Shown: positions 31,984 through 43,010, numbered from the stretch's first letter. The stretch: 64,000 nucleotides of DNA from Globisporangium splendens (GCA_006386115.1 VFIW01000003.1:620001-684000); one strand, 5' to 3'. Translations and numbers: made by a program. The notes: a model not told the origin generated them from the letters alone.

Positions 31984-33369
31984 GCTTCCGATTTATCTAC
32001 TTGCTGCGATTGTCTTCGAGCGAGCGAGTGCGAGCGCTCGGTCGAATCTGGAAATGGATCACCGCGTGTCCTTCTTCTCTCATTTCGCTCTTCGTGGGTG
32101 CGGCACCTCAGCCGCCCCTTCCGCCGGCCATTCCTGCTCATCGCGAGTGGTTTCATCTCTTTTGTTTTTTCGTGAGATGGTGTTCTTTCCGAGAAATGTT
32201 AACAATACACCACCTGCGACAACATATATGTTTTGACAAACGATTCTTTGCATTCAATGATTTGGTCGATATGTGTGTTTGATGGATTTACAACATGATG
32301 TTGTTTGTATTTGGTGTCGTGTAGGACATGAATGAAAGAGAAAGGGAACGTGGCAAAAGGCAAAACCTGATTTTTTTCGTGTGGGTGACAAGGAATATGC
32401 ACATCGGTATTTGATTGGTCAAAATTGTGCCAGCATTGTGGTAATCAAGTCACGTTGCAATATGTGTTGCCATTTTCCAGACGCAATAGCAACTTTGCAA
32501 ACACTTGAAATTGCTAAATGAAAGGTTTACACAGAAAAGGGTATTAATCACGAATCTATAGCGTCATGTGGAAAATGGAGCATCAAAACGACTCGCACGC
32601 GTGGGGTGCTACGCCTAAGGTATCTCTTTGGGCAGGAACCGTGAGAGAGTGTGGCCGACTCCCTGGCAGTCCCAGTCGCTCGACCTCATGTGCTCGACAC
32701 TTTCAGTGCAGCTTCATATTGCTGCTCCGTTTTGCGCTTCGAAATCACGAGACGAGACAATATGCCCGGCCATACCTTTGCGCCTCGCGGGACTGCACAG
32801 CAACCTTCTCGAGTATCTAGGCAGTGTTCTCCATATGGATCGCTTCGTAATATACCTCAACTTTAAACTAAAATCTTCTCAAGCTCAGCGCTGGATCTGG
32901 AAGAGCTACGCGATGCGCAAAGGAGGATGGACCATACTTGAGAGCATAAACTTTTCACTCGCACTCGTGAGCCGTTCGCAGTCGAAATCGCGCGAATTGT
33001 TGTAGGTGTCGCCCATGCTGCGTGTCTTGAGTAGGTCAGGAAGAACGGGTGCCAGCACAACGATCCGCGATAAGCATTAGGAACAGAATGGACACATATT
33101 CCTTGGGTAACCAGTTTGATTGGTGACAAAAAGTCGCCCAGAAGCTGTAAGAAAGGAAAGTTTCGGTGAGAAGCTCGTCAGAGAGGTGATGTTCATGCTG
33201 CGATGTTCAAGTGTATTGCCCTCTGTGACCAAGGGCGTGGCTCCCACTGTAGTACACTCATTCGTTCACGAATACGAATCTAGGTAAAACAAGCTGTGAA
33301 AGGACATGCAAAGCGAATCTCTTTGATCGCGAAACGACTCAAATCAGCCATCTGCCTCGGCGCAGCGCC
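31984..33369. other. Intergenic with a PX-like pseudogene
   Basis: Apart from the pseudogene at 32621-32850, the stretch is AT-rich upstream sequence with no supportable gene. Confidence 0.5.
32621..32850 (-). pseudogene. Decayed copy of the PX-like gene
   Basis: Read on the minus strand, it aligns with 28590-28880: CTCGAGAAGGT..(C/T)GTGCA, CAGTCCCGCGA, TCGAAGCGCAA.ACGGAGCAGCA, TCGAGCAC, CGAGCGACT.GGA.TGCCAGGG and CGGTTCCTGC.CAA.GAGAT, all in the same order. The part between GTGCA and GTCCCGCG (the CTYC region of the gene) is deleted. Frame shifts and stops occur, including a TGA after GCAGCAATA. It is a partial, non-functional duplicate in opposite orientation. Confidence 0.75.
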
Positions 33370-34054
33370 GAAGAAAATAGCGAGGGACGGGCGCACGAAG
33401 ATTTACACTGGCGGCTACGAATACACAAGAGCGAACACCACGAGCGCAAGAACCACGTACAGATGCAGCTTCTACAGAAGCCAGGAATGTCTGGGGGAAA
33501 AATCGAGTTCTTCAGTTCAATAATGGATTACGATTTCGATAGAATGATTGAGCATGTGTATGCCCCTCCATCATGTTCATCTCTCAACGATCGCGCTACT
33601 AGTGAAACACACGACGCTGCAGCTGCTATGAGACGAGAAGTCGATCGTCTTACAGTTGCTGGCACGTCAACTCCGCAACAGATATTGGACTCGGTGCGCG
33701 AAACATTTAACGTCAGAGACAACGACGTGGTGATACGAGATCTTTCGCGCTTGCAAGCTATCAAGAGGATCCATCGCGCACGTGCCATCCATTTTGGCAG
33801 TGACCTGCATGGACGGGTGGAAGTGCCGCCTCTCTCAAATGTGAGAGGCTCCGATTTGAGCTACTTCCAGTTCCAGCACGTGTGGCACGACAAGAAGAGC
33901 AAGAGCGAGAACCACCTAGATTGACTTATTGGAATGGCGCATCCAGCGCTGTTGAACTTGCTTTGCTACATGAGGACCACTTTGTTCATTGATGACGCGT
34001 TCAGATGCGTGCCGCCGAAGTTCAAGCAATGTGTCGTCGTCATACTTTACGACC
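33370..34054 (+). mobile_element. MULE transposase remnant with FLYWCH-type zinc finger
   Basis: The N-terminal region reads KIYTGGYEYTRANTTSARTT then YRCSFYRSQECLG, a FLYWCH-like finger. After a +1 frame shift at the GGGGGAAAAA run (about 33493) it continues with DFDRMIEHVYAPP, AAAAMRREVDRL and HGRVEVPPLSNVRG. It then hits TGA (33922-33924) and resumes in the same frame with MAHPALLNLL and TLFIDDAFRCVPPKFKQCVV, the first catalytic-Asp region of Mutator-like transposases. Sequence similarity stops near 34054, so the rest of the DDE domain is gone. Frame shift, stop and truncation make it non-functional. Confidence 0.82.
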
Positions 34055-34691
34055 TCTCGGCGTTCACCTGTTGTTTTTCGATGGCGGATCACGCGGCAAT
34101 CCAGGATCAGGAGGGACTGGATCCATTATCGTGCGTGCCCACAAGGACTCGCACACAGCCAGTTAAATTTGGTCCGCCAGCATGGCCAATAACAGGAAGG
34201 ACACGACCAACAACTTTGCCGAGTACTGGGGTCTCATACACGGACTCCGAGAAGCCCAACGCAGTCACTTCGAACCGTTGTACGTGATTGGAGACAGTGC
34301 ACTCATTATCTCCCAACAGCGAATGCATCGGTCCCCTCGACAGCACCGATTGGCACGTTTATACCAGACAAGTCGACGACTCGCGGATTGCATCGACATC
34401 CGAGGATGGTACCATCACTACCGTGCCTTCAACAAGATGGCGGACTCAGCCGCCAACCTAGCCATGGACACCAGAACCTCAACGCAGGTTCACTTCCCAA
34501 CTCATCGAGCTGCTTTCAACAATCTCACCCAGGATCTTGACAACGACGTCATGCATTGGCTTGTGCGAAGTTCGGAAGACCCAAGGTCATTGGACAACAC
34601 AAGGCAGCCTCACATAGGACCAAGAGAACATGCCATCCTGGTCAAAGATTATTTAGCAGTTAGAAGTGATCTAGTGCAATCCGCGCTATAG
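34055..34691 (+). mobile_element. RNase H domain fragment of a retroelement
   Basis: The frame starts with GVHLLFFDGGSRGNPGSGG, meets TAA at 34164-34166, then continues to 34691. All four RNase H acidic residues can be placed: D in FFDGG, E in NNFAEYWGL, D in VIGDSALI and D in NKMADSAAN. It abuts the MULE fragment without a gap. The in-frame TAA and lack of any reverse transcriptase around it mark it as a relic. The following 100-120 codons (through HAILVKDYLAVR) have no clear assignment. Which class of element it came from is not decided. Confidence 0.75.
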
Positions 34692-35582
34692 ACACATTTA
34701 CACTCCTAGATGAAATTCGTAATGAAGATTAGGTAGGAGAATGGATATTGTAGGTCACGACGATGAACCTAAATATACCTCACCTTATAAAGATAAAGCA
34801 TCCAATGATATTTTTAGTTCTTTTTTGATCTTTTTTTCCAAAATTCAAGTTCATACATTTGAGAATGCACCCGTTTTTGTCAGGGATATATCACACCACC
34901 TTCTTTTGAGTGGGTGCGACGACGTAAACCGTGTTTTGAGAGTTCTCATGATCAGGGGTTTCTATTGGCGAATATATCAAATAACGAAAAACAATATCAC
35001 ATTTGGCTGGCTCAGATTTCACCACAGAGACAAACCAACCGAAAATCATTCCGAATCATGAAGCAGAATGGAAGAACTCAAGATGCAATCTGGGTCGAAA
35101 TGCTGTGTGTCGTTGGTCAAGGCTTGAGACGCAGCTGCGTTGCTGTTGCCCCTTCAAGTCTGCGATGGCAGTCGGCAGTCTGTGCGAATGCATTTCCACG
35201 TCGACGTCTCAGACGATGACTTGCTTGTTTCACTGTTATGCTTCACTCGCATGTGCTCAGGACGTAAACACAACGCTGTCGCAGCATTTGTTTCTCCATG
35301 CACTTATTATTAACCTACAAGTTCGTCTTTTGCGTGGGCAACGCAACGCCTGTCTCGACTTTCGAAGCAACCAGCAGTTCATCTGGGGTTTTGACAGTTG
35401 CCGAGCGAATTTCATTGCATCGCAGTAAACTCACGATTCGCAGCGAGACGAATTATGACCGTGATGAGAGATGGTGCCCAGTCGCAAGGGTGACACACGC
35501 AGCAAGTAACTTGTCGCTGCTTTCCCAACGATTCGCTCCTCCATTACTGTACAGACCGCGGCAGCGTGTTTGTTTGTTTGCA

Positions 35583-35605
35583 CCTCTCTCTCTCTCTCTC
35601 TCTCT
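35583..35605. repeat. (TC)n microsatellite
   Basis: About eleven TC units are visible. Confidence 0.9.
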
Positions 35606-36317
35606 ACTGTGTGTACAAATGCCAGTGTCACGAGTTCAACGATGCTCTGAGAGCGACCGTCGCACCCTAACGCTCGTTTTCTTGAAGGAGAGGTGTCGCG
35701 CTTGTCAGTCAGTCTTCGGCACACATGCGTCAGCACACTGCCACAGGTGGTCACAGAGCGCGTAGGGTGAGCGTGGGGAGTGTACGAAATGGAGCCTTCC
35801 TTTACGGAGGAGCTCTCAACAATGACACAACGCCTCCAACGCATGTCCGGACTTTGATGACTTGACGCATGGCGGACCTCGTCTGGTAGGCTGTATACAA
35901 TCGGGGGTCTCTTTGTGTCCATGTCCATCTGTTTCATGCAAGGGCATAGCTGCACCGGCGTAATCAAGATCGCTGCTGCGATAGCGGAGAACGATGATTG
36001 AAATAATGGAGCAAGATCGAGAATGATGAGTATCGAATGGATGTATCCAAACCTTCGACGTCACGATTCGCGTCAACTCCATCGAGACAGCAGCAGGGAA
36101 ATGGGACCCCGCTTGCCTCTGCGTTTCTTGAATGTCAAGAATCTGCTGATAGATGAGCTCAGGAGTCCATACCATCTGGACCAACGGGATGTTTCACTCG
36201 TATCCTCAGCAACGTCTGGTCCTCCTTCACTGACACAACTCTGCAAGCAGCGACATCCTCATGGACCTGAACTTGCCAGCAGGTCGAGCGTGTTGCTGCT
36301 GCCTGAGCTGCGCATAA

Positions 36318-36333
36318 CAACATTTCTCAATTT
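36318..36333 (+). promoter_or_regulatory. Oomycete initiator + FPR for peroxidase gene 1
   Basis: ACATTTCTCAATTT fits the oomycete core-promoter pattern TCAYTYY-N-CAWTTT except the leading T. It lies about 41 bp before the ATG at 36375. Confidence 0.6.
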
Positions 36334-36374
36334 GATTCGTTTGCAAAACATCAAATACCAGCACCTGCCTCACC

Positions 36375-37118
36375 ATGGTCTCCTTTGTCCAAACTCTCGT
36401 TGCCGCCGCTGCCGTCGCCGCCACTGCACTCACCGCGCACGTGGAAGCCCTCGAGGTTGGTGACTACTTCCGTCCGAGTGGACTTCTGGTGTCGGCGGTT
36501 CCAGGCAACACCGCGCTGTACCGTCGTGCTCCATGCCCCGGTCTCAACACTCTGGCCAACCACGGATTCCTTCCACGCAACGGCCAGAACATCAGCCGCG
36601 CGGTGCTCTCGGAGGCGTTGATGTCCAGATACAACCTTGGTGCCGATCTCACTGCTGCGCTCGTGAGCCAAGTGCCTGACCCATTCAGCCTCGACTTTCT
36701 CAGCACACACAACTTCATCGAGCACGATGCGTCGCTTGTCCACGCGGACGCGTACTACGGGCGTCCACCAAACGAGGTCAACTTGATCTTGGCCGCAGAT
36801 TTCCTCTCGCGCATGAACTCTGAAGGCCGCATTGGCATCCCGGAAGTGGGTCAGGCCCGAAAGGATCGTCTCGCCGCGTGCCTAGCGAATAACCCGCAAT
36901 GCGACTTCGGCACGGCTCAATCCAAGAACGCGTTCGCGGAAGGCGCAGCGTTGATTGGCGCCATGGGCGGCCGTCAGAACGACTCGATCAGCGTCGCGGA
37001 CGCGACTTCGTTCCTGGTGCTGGAGAAGTTCCCAAGCGACTTCAAAAAATCCGCGGACCCAATCACTCTCGTGGATCTCGTGACGTACTCGACCAAAATC
37101 GCAGCCTATGCTGTCTAA
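36375..37118 (+). CDS. Secreted heme-thiolate peroxidase (chloroperoxidase-like) 1
   Basis: This intronless protein has 247 residues and sits in a CACCATGG start context. A signal peptide (SFVQTLVAAAAVAATALTA) is followed by PCPGLNTLANHGFLPRNG, whose Cys54 should be the axial thiolate ligand of heme. The acid-base motif EHDAS is at 116-120. The short length and the PCP...EHD.S pattern fit the Cloroperox family (chloroperoxidases and unspecific peroxygenases), which use H2O2 to oxidise or halogenate organic substrates outside the cell. NIS and NDS sequons are present. It pairs closely with the gene at 45202, sharing promoter and downstream DNA. In plant-associated oomycetes such enzymes may act on host phenolics or defence compounds (inference). 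Confidence 0.88.
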   Translation: MVSFVQTLVAAAAVAATALTAHVEALEVGDYFRPSGLLVSAVPGNTALYRRAPCPGLNTLANHGFLPRNGQNISRAVLSEALMSRYNLGADLTAALVSQVPDPFSLDFLSTHNFIEHDASLVHADAYYGRPPNEVNLILAADFLSRMNSEGRIGIPEVGQARKDRLAACLANNPQCDFGTAQSKNAFAEGAALIGAMGGRQNDSISVADATSFLVLEKFPSDFKKSADPITLVDLVTYSTKIAAYAV

Positions 37119-38512
37119 GCAGTGTGCTGTTTCCGTTTGTTTGTTCCAGGGCTAGTCGTGGTAGCTAGCCAACCTCGGTCGTCATATAATAATACAGCTT
37201 ATATCCAAGCTTATTGCTCTCAGCGGACTCATTTTCTCTTGAGGCAGATCCTGGTTTCTGGAGGTCCGCCTCAGAAACAAGAAACGGATCAAGACCATTG
37301 TGCGCAGTCTCTGTTCAGAAGCGTTCGTGCGAAAACAGATGTCTGTCATTCATCAGTCAGTCTTCCCCCCCAAAACGAAACTCCAGAAAGTGCATTATCA
37401 CATACAATATTTGATGCATATATGTATTTATGAAGGCAGACAAGATTTTGATTCGTACCACACAAGTAAAATAACGGTAACCATCACTTCATGGATATCT
37501 ATTCACAGAGGTTATAAATAACGCAAACTGGATCCTAATCGGGGGAAACTCCTCATGCTAAGTGAGATGCGTCTCCGAGCCCTGTCTCTGCGCAAGTGGT
37601 CCAATTGACTCGCTGCACTGAGATCTCCTTTGCATGCGCAACGCTTGCTGCTGTCACACGTCGCGCGCACCTTTACATATCGGATACCACTCGGCAAGCA
37701 GCTCCTGCGACTCTCAGACGCTCCTCAAGCAGCGACACGAATGAGGAGAACACTCTTTTCAATGGACGCTCTGAATACATGTGCACCATGGAGATGGAGC
37801 TCCAAGATCTGGACCTTCAAAATGACACGTACGCTAACTGCTTTTCGGGAGACAGCTCCATAGAGATCCGCAGAGAGGATGAGACGAGGAAGAACGCAAG
37901 TGGCTGCCCAGTCTGCTTCGGTGTCGCTCATTCATTCTGCTCCTTTTCATTTCTGCTGCTTTGCATTGGGCTCTCTCAAGTTTCCTTGAAAGTGGAGTGG
38001 GAGGTCACCAGATAATTCACCCAGCAGCGGTAAATATCAGACATGATGATGAAAACTTGCGCTCTAGAAACGCGTAGCATAATACAAGTCGGTGCGCATT
38101 TCGGGAAAGCGTGGCAGACAACAGTGTGCAACAACATGTTGTTACACTACAGATGCGCCTGCAAGACACAAAGATGCTTCGCCTCCCCCTGCACACTCAC
38201 ACTATCGACTAAACACTCTTGATCAGGTTGCATCCCGAGGCATCAACATTCTCTCGATCCCCAAAGGAGCGCTAGCTCTTTTATGTCCACTCTCACTCGC
38301 CTCGCGAACAAACAGCAAGGAAGAAGAAGGATCGCACACCCGATGTCTACTGACGTTTCTTCCTGTTCCTCATCTTCAAACAGGAGGCACACAAAATCCA
38401 CTGCTGGACCATCGGATCCCTCCCGAGAGCTCTGCTAGATCTCTCTCCATGCCTCATTCTCCAATTTGACTTCTCTTGATCAAATACCCCGCCTCCAATT
38501 CAGCATCCAACC
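37119..38512. other. Intergenic tail of block A and promoter of peroxidase gene 2
   Basis: 37500-37990 is repeated at 46420-46790 with short frames that do not look conserved as protein (stops and shifts differ between copies). It is best read as duplicated non-coding DNA. Confidence 0.5.
38452..38467 (+). promoter_or_regulatory. Oomycete initiator + FPR for peroxidase gene 2
   Basis: CCTCATTCTCCAATTT matches the core of the oomycete consensus GCTCATTYYNCAWTTT at 15 of 16 positions. It ends 45 bp before the ATG. Confidence 0.75.
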
Positions 38513-39253
38513 ATGGTGTCTACCATCCAAACCGTATTTGCCGCTGCCGTTGCCGCTGTCGCAGCCATGAGCCCAACGCAAGCGCTCGAAGTCGGCGAGT
38601 ACTTCCGTCCAGCTGCCGGTGAGTTCTCGGGTGTGCCAGGCACCACGGCTCCTTACCGTCGAACGCCTTGCCCAGCCTTGAACGCGTTGGCGAACCACGG
38701 CTACTTGCCTCGTAATGGACAGAACGTGACCAAGCCCGTGCTTCGCGAAGCGATCATGGGCGTGTACAACCTCGGTGATGACGCGGCGGAAACTCTGGTC
38801 GCGCTGGTCCCAGACGTCTTCAACCTCGACTTTTTGGGCACGCACAACTACGTCGAGCACGATGCGTCGCTCGCGCACGTGGATGCGTACTTTGGCAAGG
38901 ACCCTGCTGTCGTGGACTTGGCTTTGGCCGAAGACTTGCTCGGCCGTGCGGACGCCAACGGAAACCTTGGCCCCAAGGAGCTCGCCGCGGTTCGCAAGGA
39001 CCGCCTCATCAGCAGCACGGTGACCAATCCCCAGATCGTGTTTGGAACCCAGCAGCAAACGCTTGCGTACCTGGAAGCATCGATCTTCTTGCTTGGTTTC
39101 GGTGGCGCGAACAACGAGACCGTGAGCGCCAAAGTCGCTCGCTCGTTCATCGTGGAGGAGCGCATCCCAGAAGGATGGAAGCGTGCGGAGTCCCCGATCT
39201 ACGCTGCTGCCGCGCGCGCCACGGTCACCAACATCATCGCTGCTACCGTCTAA
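38513..39253 (+). CDS. Secreted heme-thiolate peroxidase 2
   Basis: This protein has 246 residues. A signal peptide (TIQTVFAAAVAAVAAMSP) leads into EVGEYFRPAAGEFSGVPG, then PCPALNALANHGYLPRNG, with the predicted heme-ligand Cys at 53, and YVEHDASLAHVDAYFG with the EHD.S acid-base group. The C-terminal half has FLLGFGGANNETVS and ERIPEGWKRAESPI. It is very like the gene at 40900 (same EFSGVPGTTAPYRRTPCPALN) and more distant from genes 36375 and 45202, so the cluster has two subtypes. It is expected to be extracellular and H2O2-dependent. Confidence 0.88.
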   Translation: MVSTIQTVFAAAVAAVAAMSPTQALEVGEYFRPAAGEFSGVPGTTAPYRRTPCPALNALANHGYLPRNGQNVTKPVLREAIMGVYNLGDDAAETLVALVPDVFNLDFLGTHNYVEHDASLAHVDAYFGKDPAVVDLALAEDLLGRADANGNLGPKELAAVRKDRLISSTVTNPQIVFGTQQQTLAYLEASIFLLGFGGANNETVSAKVARSFIVEERIPEGWKRAESPIYAAAARATVTNIIAATV

Positions 39254-40899
39254 CTTGGATCATTTTCCACGAGCAGATATAAACACTATAATGAATGGCG
39301 TGCGTGTACTTATACTTTTGTTCAGTATTCCAACAGTGGTCTAGGATTTTTTGGACAGCACTTTGGGCTTGCTCATTTCGGTGAGAGAAGGCACCCAAGT
39401 GCATTTGTACCTAGGTTCGAAGTATTGCGGCATGATCAAAGCGAGGTTCACGTACAATACGAGAGCGAGCAAAGCGCAACGCATCGGCTTATTTCTTTTT
39501 TCCTCTCTACTACTGTGCTCGCAGACATAAGTTAGTGGAGCCCGAGGCAGACCGCAGCAAGAGGGTCAGAGGACCGAGGAGTGGATTGCTCCAAAAAGTG
39601 GAACGAGAGGATTCTGGAGGAGCTGCAATGGAAGCCACACTAGGCTCCGCTTAGATGTTAATGGCTTGTCATTCATTCATATCCGCGTGCTGATGGCAGT
39701 AATGGCGTCAACATGGCGGTTGTCCGTGTAGGGCTTCATCTTTCGTCACTCTTGGCTGGATTTTTCAACGACTCGGTGTCGATTTATTTGGAGCAATCAC
39801 TCTCTGTCATTTCGGAGAGAGTTCGCTCCGCTTCGAGCCAGCTGGGGGCTCTGATGGTCCACAACGGCTATGCACAGTTGGGCTGAAGCCGAATCCAGAT
39901 GGCGATCACAAGTTGAACCTGTGGCAGACGAGTCGGCGGCAACTGGATTATCAAAACGCGGAGAGCGCTCTTACCACTTCAGCCTCGAGGTGCGAGTGCT
40001 TCATTCATCTGCTGCTCGGGATTTTCAGAAGAAGCCGCTCTCGGGTATACAGACACGCTCAGCTTTTCATACTCTGGCAAAGCTCGTTTTGTTCAGAGGA
40101 CCATCTCCTAAGATGGTCGTGTGGGTCCTTCCGAGTGCCGCAAAAAAGGGGCGATCGCATTGCTGACAACTCCACAGATGTGACAGGCAAAGGAGCAGAT
40201 GTCCACGAGAAAGATCAAATGACCCTTTTAGTCCGTTGTCATAAGACAGGACACGTTTCTCTCTATGCAGAATCTGAAAAGAAGTCGTCTCCACGTTTCT
40301 TTGCTGATCCAACGACAGCACGCTGATCACAGCATCGCATGGGGGAGGTCCAAACGCGTTGGCCTCTTCTTTGCGAGGCGCGGAGAACGATTTTGCCACC
40401 TCAAAGCGTTTCGCTGACGCTTCGATGCCACTGTGCCGTCGAGCGAGAAATGTGGCGCTCGGAGACGCGGGCTGCCTCGAGATTGCGTGAAAAGGAGTTG
40501 TCTGCCTCGAGACGCGGCATGTCCTCTATTCTTCATATCGACGGAATACATGAGCTACTTTCAAGCGATTGTATACTATTTGGCAATTTTATCCATAAGC
40601 GTCTGAGGACAAACAAAGTGACAAATCCTTAGCATTATAGGTTGCCACAGGATGTGTTATTGCGAGTGATTATGTACCAGAGCACTCGCGTTGGTGTCAC
40701 AATTGCCACTGTCGGTCAGATCCAATTGCCACCCACGCTCGTTAGCGAACGCACAACAAGAAGCCTCGCAGCATCCACTGGACCATCGGATTCGTTTCCC
40801 TCTGAGGGAGGAAGAAGACTGCTGCCTTCCACAGCTCATTCTCTAATTTCACGCGCGTGTGCCTTACAACAAGCTCCTCCTCCTACACAACTATTCACC
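39254..40899. other. Intergenic between peroxidase genes 2 and 3
   Basis: No gene could be supported. Short frames around 39900-40560 lack homology-like features. The last 70 bp hold the promoter element of gene 3. Confidence 0.45.
40834..40849 (+). promoter_or_regulatory. Oomycete initiator + FPR for peroxidase gene 3
   Basis: GCTCATTCTCTAATTT matches GCTCATTYYNCAWTTT at 15 of 16 positions, about 50 bp before the ATG. Confidence 0.75.
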
Positions 40900-41646
40900 A
40901 TGGTGTCCATCTTCCAATCGTTGCTCACCGCCGCTGCAGCCATCGCCGCCGCCGCGGCCGTCTGCCCAGCTGAAGAGCTCCCAGTCGGCGAGTACTTCCG
41001 TCCAGCTGCCGGTGAGTTCTCGGGTGTGCCAGGCACCACGGCTCCTTACCGCCGTACCCCCTGCCCTGCGTTGAACGCGTTGGCGAACCACGGCTACTTG
41101 CCTCGTAATGGCCAGAACGTGACCAAGCCAGTGCTCAAGGAGGCCATCATGGGCGTGTACAACCTCGGCGAGGACGCGGCCGCGATCCTTCTCGGTCTCG
41201 TGCCAGACGAGTTCAACCTCGACTTCCTCGGCACACACAACATGGTGGAACACGATGCGTCGCTCGCCCATGCCGACGCGTACTTTGGCAAAGATCCTGC
41301 CGAAGTGGACAGCACCTTGGCGGAAGATCTCATCGCGCACGCCGACGCCAACGGCATCCTCGGTCCCAAGGAACTTGCCGCGGTGCGCAAGGCGCGCATC
41401 ATCAACAGCAAGCTCACGAACCCGGAGCTTGTGTTCGGTGCGTCCCAGCAGAACCTCGCGTACATCGAAGCATCGATCTTCTTGCTCGGCTTTGGCGGCA
41501 AGACCAACGAGAGCGTGAGCGCCGAGGTCGCGCGCTCGTTCGTCATCGACGAGCGCATCCCAGAAGGATGGAAGCGCGCGTCGACGGCCATCTCCGTCGC
41601 CGAAGTCAAGGCCACTGTTGCCAACATCATCGCCGCCACCGTATAA
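40900..41646 (+). CDS. Secreted heme-thiolate peroxidase 3
   Basis: This protein has 248 residues from the ATG in CACCATGG; the frame is open further upstream, but the signal peptide (SIFQSLLTAAAAIAAAAAV) begins here. Motifs are VGEYFRPAAGEFSGVPG, PCPALNALANHGYLPRNG (thiolate Cys), MVEHDASLAHADAYFG (acid-base EHD.S) and FLLGFGGKTNESVS. It is the nearest relative of gene 2 and the parent type of the pseudogene at 46806. DNA just downstream (41850-42357) is also shared with the pseudogene's flank. Confidence 0.88.
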   Translation: MVSIFQSLLTAAAAIAAAAAVCPAEELPVGEYFRPAAGEFSGVPGTTAPYRRTPCPALNALANHGYLPRNGQNVTKPVLKEAIMGVYNLGEDAAAILLGLVPDEFNLDFLGTHNMVEHDASLAHADAYFGKDPAEVDSTLAEDLIAHADANGILGPKELAAVRKARIINSKLTNPELVFGASQQNLAYIEASIFLLGFGGKTNESVSAEVARSFVIDERIPEGWKRASTAISVAEVKATVANIIAATV

Positions 41647-42010
41647 ACGCATTGTCGTATAATATAAATAAACAAGCTCTTTACTCGAATTCAAGTGGTT
41701 GTTTGCTGAATCGTCCAAGGCGTGTTGTCTACATATGAGATGGACAATTTGTACTCTATGATAACAGTTGCGACTTTCTTTTGCTCTTTTCGGTAATTGG
41801 CACTTGCTTGACACCAGCAATACCAGCAGACAGACGAAATCTCCTTATTGTTTCACTGCAGCCTCAAGGGAGTTGAAGCGGTTCCGCTGTGCCCATACCT
41901 CCGCATTGCGATAGTGCATCTAAGCAAAGATGGCGAAAGTTTTCTCGTCCAAGGTTCGACCTCAAGTCCGTATGGGCAATTATTGAACTGCGCAGAGCGT
42001 CAATCTCCTA

Positions 42011-42357
42011 TCGAGCCGAATTGTTTACATTGTGCCTCAAACTTGACTGAAATCACTCTCGAGGCGTTTCTTCTTGTTGAGGTGCTTGGTCTGCGCGAGT
42101 CTTCTCTTGGCTCGCATCTCTTGTCTGGTTGCAACGAGACTGTTCTCGCGTCCGTGATAATAGTCTGCGTCCTGAGTGCGAAGCGGACGCACCCCCGCGT
42201 GCGCGTTCGTGAGCACCAGGCATGCACGAACGATGTCGTCGTACAAAGTCACGCCCCATCGAAACTTGTCCGAGCAGATCCACCAGAGGCCAAAGTAGTC
42301 CTCCACAACCATCCTGTCACTCGAGATCTTGTGGTTCATCCGCTCTTCCTCCAGTGA
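42011..42357. repeat. Direct repeat with 47136-47490
   Basis: The two copies are near-identical over about 345 bp. The main difference is a 12-bp gap here next to GGCCAAAGTAGTCCTCC. The shared piece is the 3' end of a Harbinger-type transposase gene. Confidence 0.9.
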
Positions 42358-42360
42358 TTG
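42037..42360 (-). mobile_element. Harbinger/DDE_Tnp_4 transposase 3' fragment
   Basis: On the minus strand it encodes SLEEERMNHKISSDRMVVED, YFGLWWICSDKFRWGV and a basic tail ending KKKRLESDFSQV, identical in outline to the longer copy at 47155-48400. Only the last third remains, with four codons lost at YFG(RLCG)LWW. The sequence before it is unrelated. Confidence 0.8.
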
Positions 42361-42559
42361 ATTATAACAGCAGAAAGTGTCATCCGATTTCGGCAGCAAA
42401 CCAGATCTCTGTTGAGTGCGAAGACGACTCTCATAAGTACGATTAGAGGACAGATCCTGCATTGAGTGCGAAGTCGCCTCGTATAGGTACGACGAACTTA
42501 AGAAGGTCGTCTTGGGAGACCTAAGTACGGATCTTGGCCGAGCGTGCGAACTTCGTTCC

Positions 42560-43010
42560 ATGCAGCTGGTTACGGGTGCAATTCAGTGTTGAACCCCATT
42601 GCAGAGACGAGGCAAGAATCGTCGTCACTGACAGCGGGACTGAATTTGAGAACGACGCGATGAACAGTTGGTTTAAGGAGCGTTGGTATTTTTACCAGGC
42701 GCTTCTACCTTACGAACAACAACAATATCCCGTTGAACGTGCAAATCAAACGGTCCTCCATGTGATCAAGACGCAATTAAAACAATCGAGTCTGTCGAAG
42801 TTCTTCTGGACCGACACGGCAACCAATGCGGTTTACCTGAAGAATCGCTGTGCACAAAAGGCACAGATGGAGTTACACTGTACGAAAGATACCATTGTGA
42901 ACGACTTGATATTCACCACATCAGGATGTTTGGCTCTCTGGCGTACGCACACGTTCCAAAGGCGCAACGTGCTTCAAGCTTGCAGGCAACTGCGCGGCAG
43001 GGTATTTGCT
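42560..43010 (+). mobile_element. Copia-type retrotransposon integrase fragment
   Basis: The frame reads ARIVVTDSGTEFEND, then LLPYEQQQYPVERANQTVL and FFWTDTATNAVYLKNRC, which is the second half of a Ty1/copia integrase core with the second Asp and the Glu. The zinc-binding N-terminus, first Asp, protease and reverse transcriptase are missing, and the reading decays after about 43000. It is inactive. Confidence 0.8.

Larger units (their letters stand above)
34692..36374. other. Gene-poor stretch before the peroxidase cluster
   Basis: The plus-strand frame at 34741-35061 has a protein-like middle (VNRVLRVLMIRGFYWRIYQI) but no recognised match. A (TC)n run lies at 35583-35605. From about 36005 the sequence is shared with 44880 onwards as part of the duplicated block. 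Confidence 0.45.
36005..37990. repeat. Duplicated block, copy A
   Basis: It matches 44880-46790 through three zones. The promoter zone shares CGATTCGCGTCAACTCCATC and ACCATCTGGACCAACGG. The peroxidase gene is common to both. A downstream tail shares GGGCTAGTCGTGG(T/C)AGCTAGC, GCTGCTGTCACACGTCG, GCTCTGAATACATG and GATCTGGACCTTC. The order is the same in both copies. Confidence 0.8.

Noticed and set aside
31027..32175. 382-codon plus-strand frame
   Set aside because: It is the same kind of shadow opposite the TMEM198-like gene at 31096-31983.
37500..37990. Possible small gene in the duplicated tail
   Set aside because: The frame is not maintained between the two copies (37.5-38.0 and 46.4-46.8 kb), so the similarity is non-coding.
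40891..41820. 309-codon minus-strand frame opposite peroxidase gene 3, with similar frames opposite the other peroxidases
   Set aside because: The sense strand has signal peptide and catalytic motifs. The antisense frames are open only because of codon bias.
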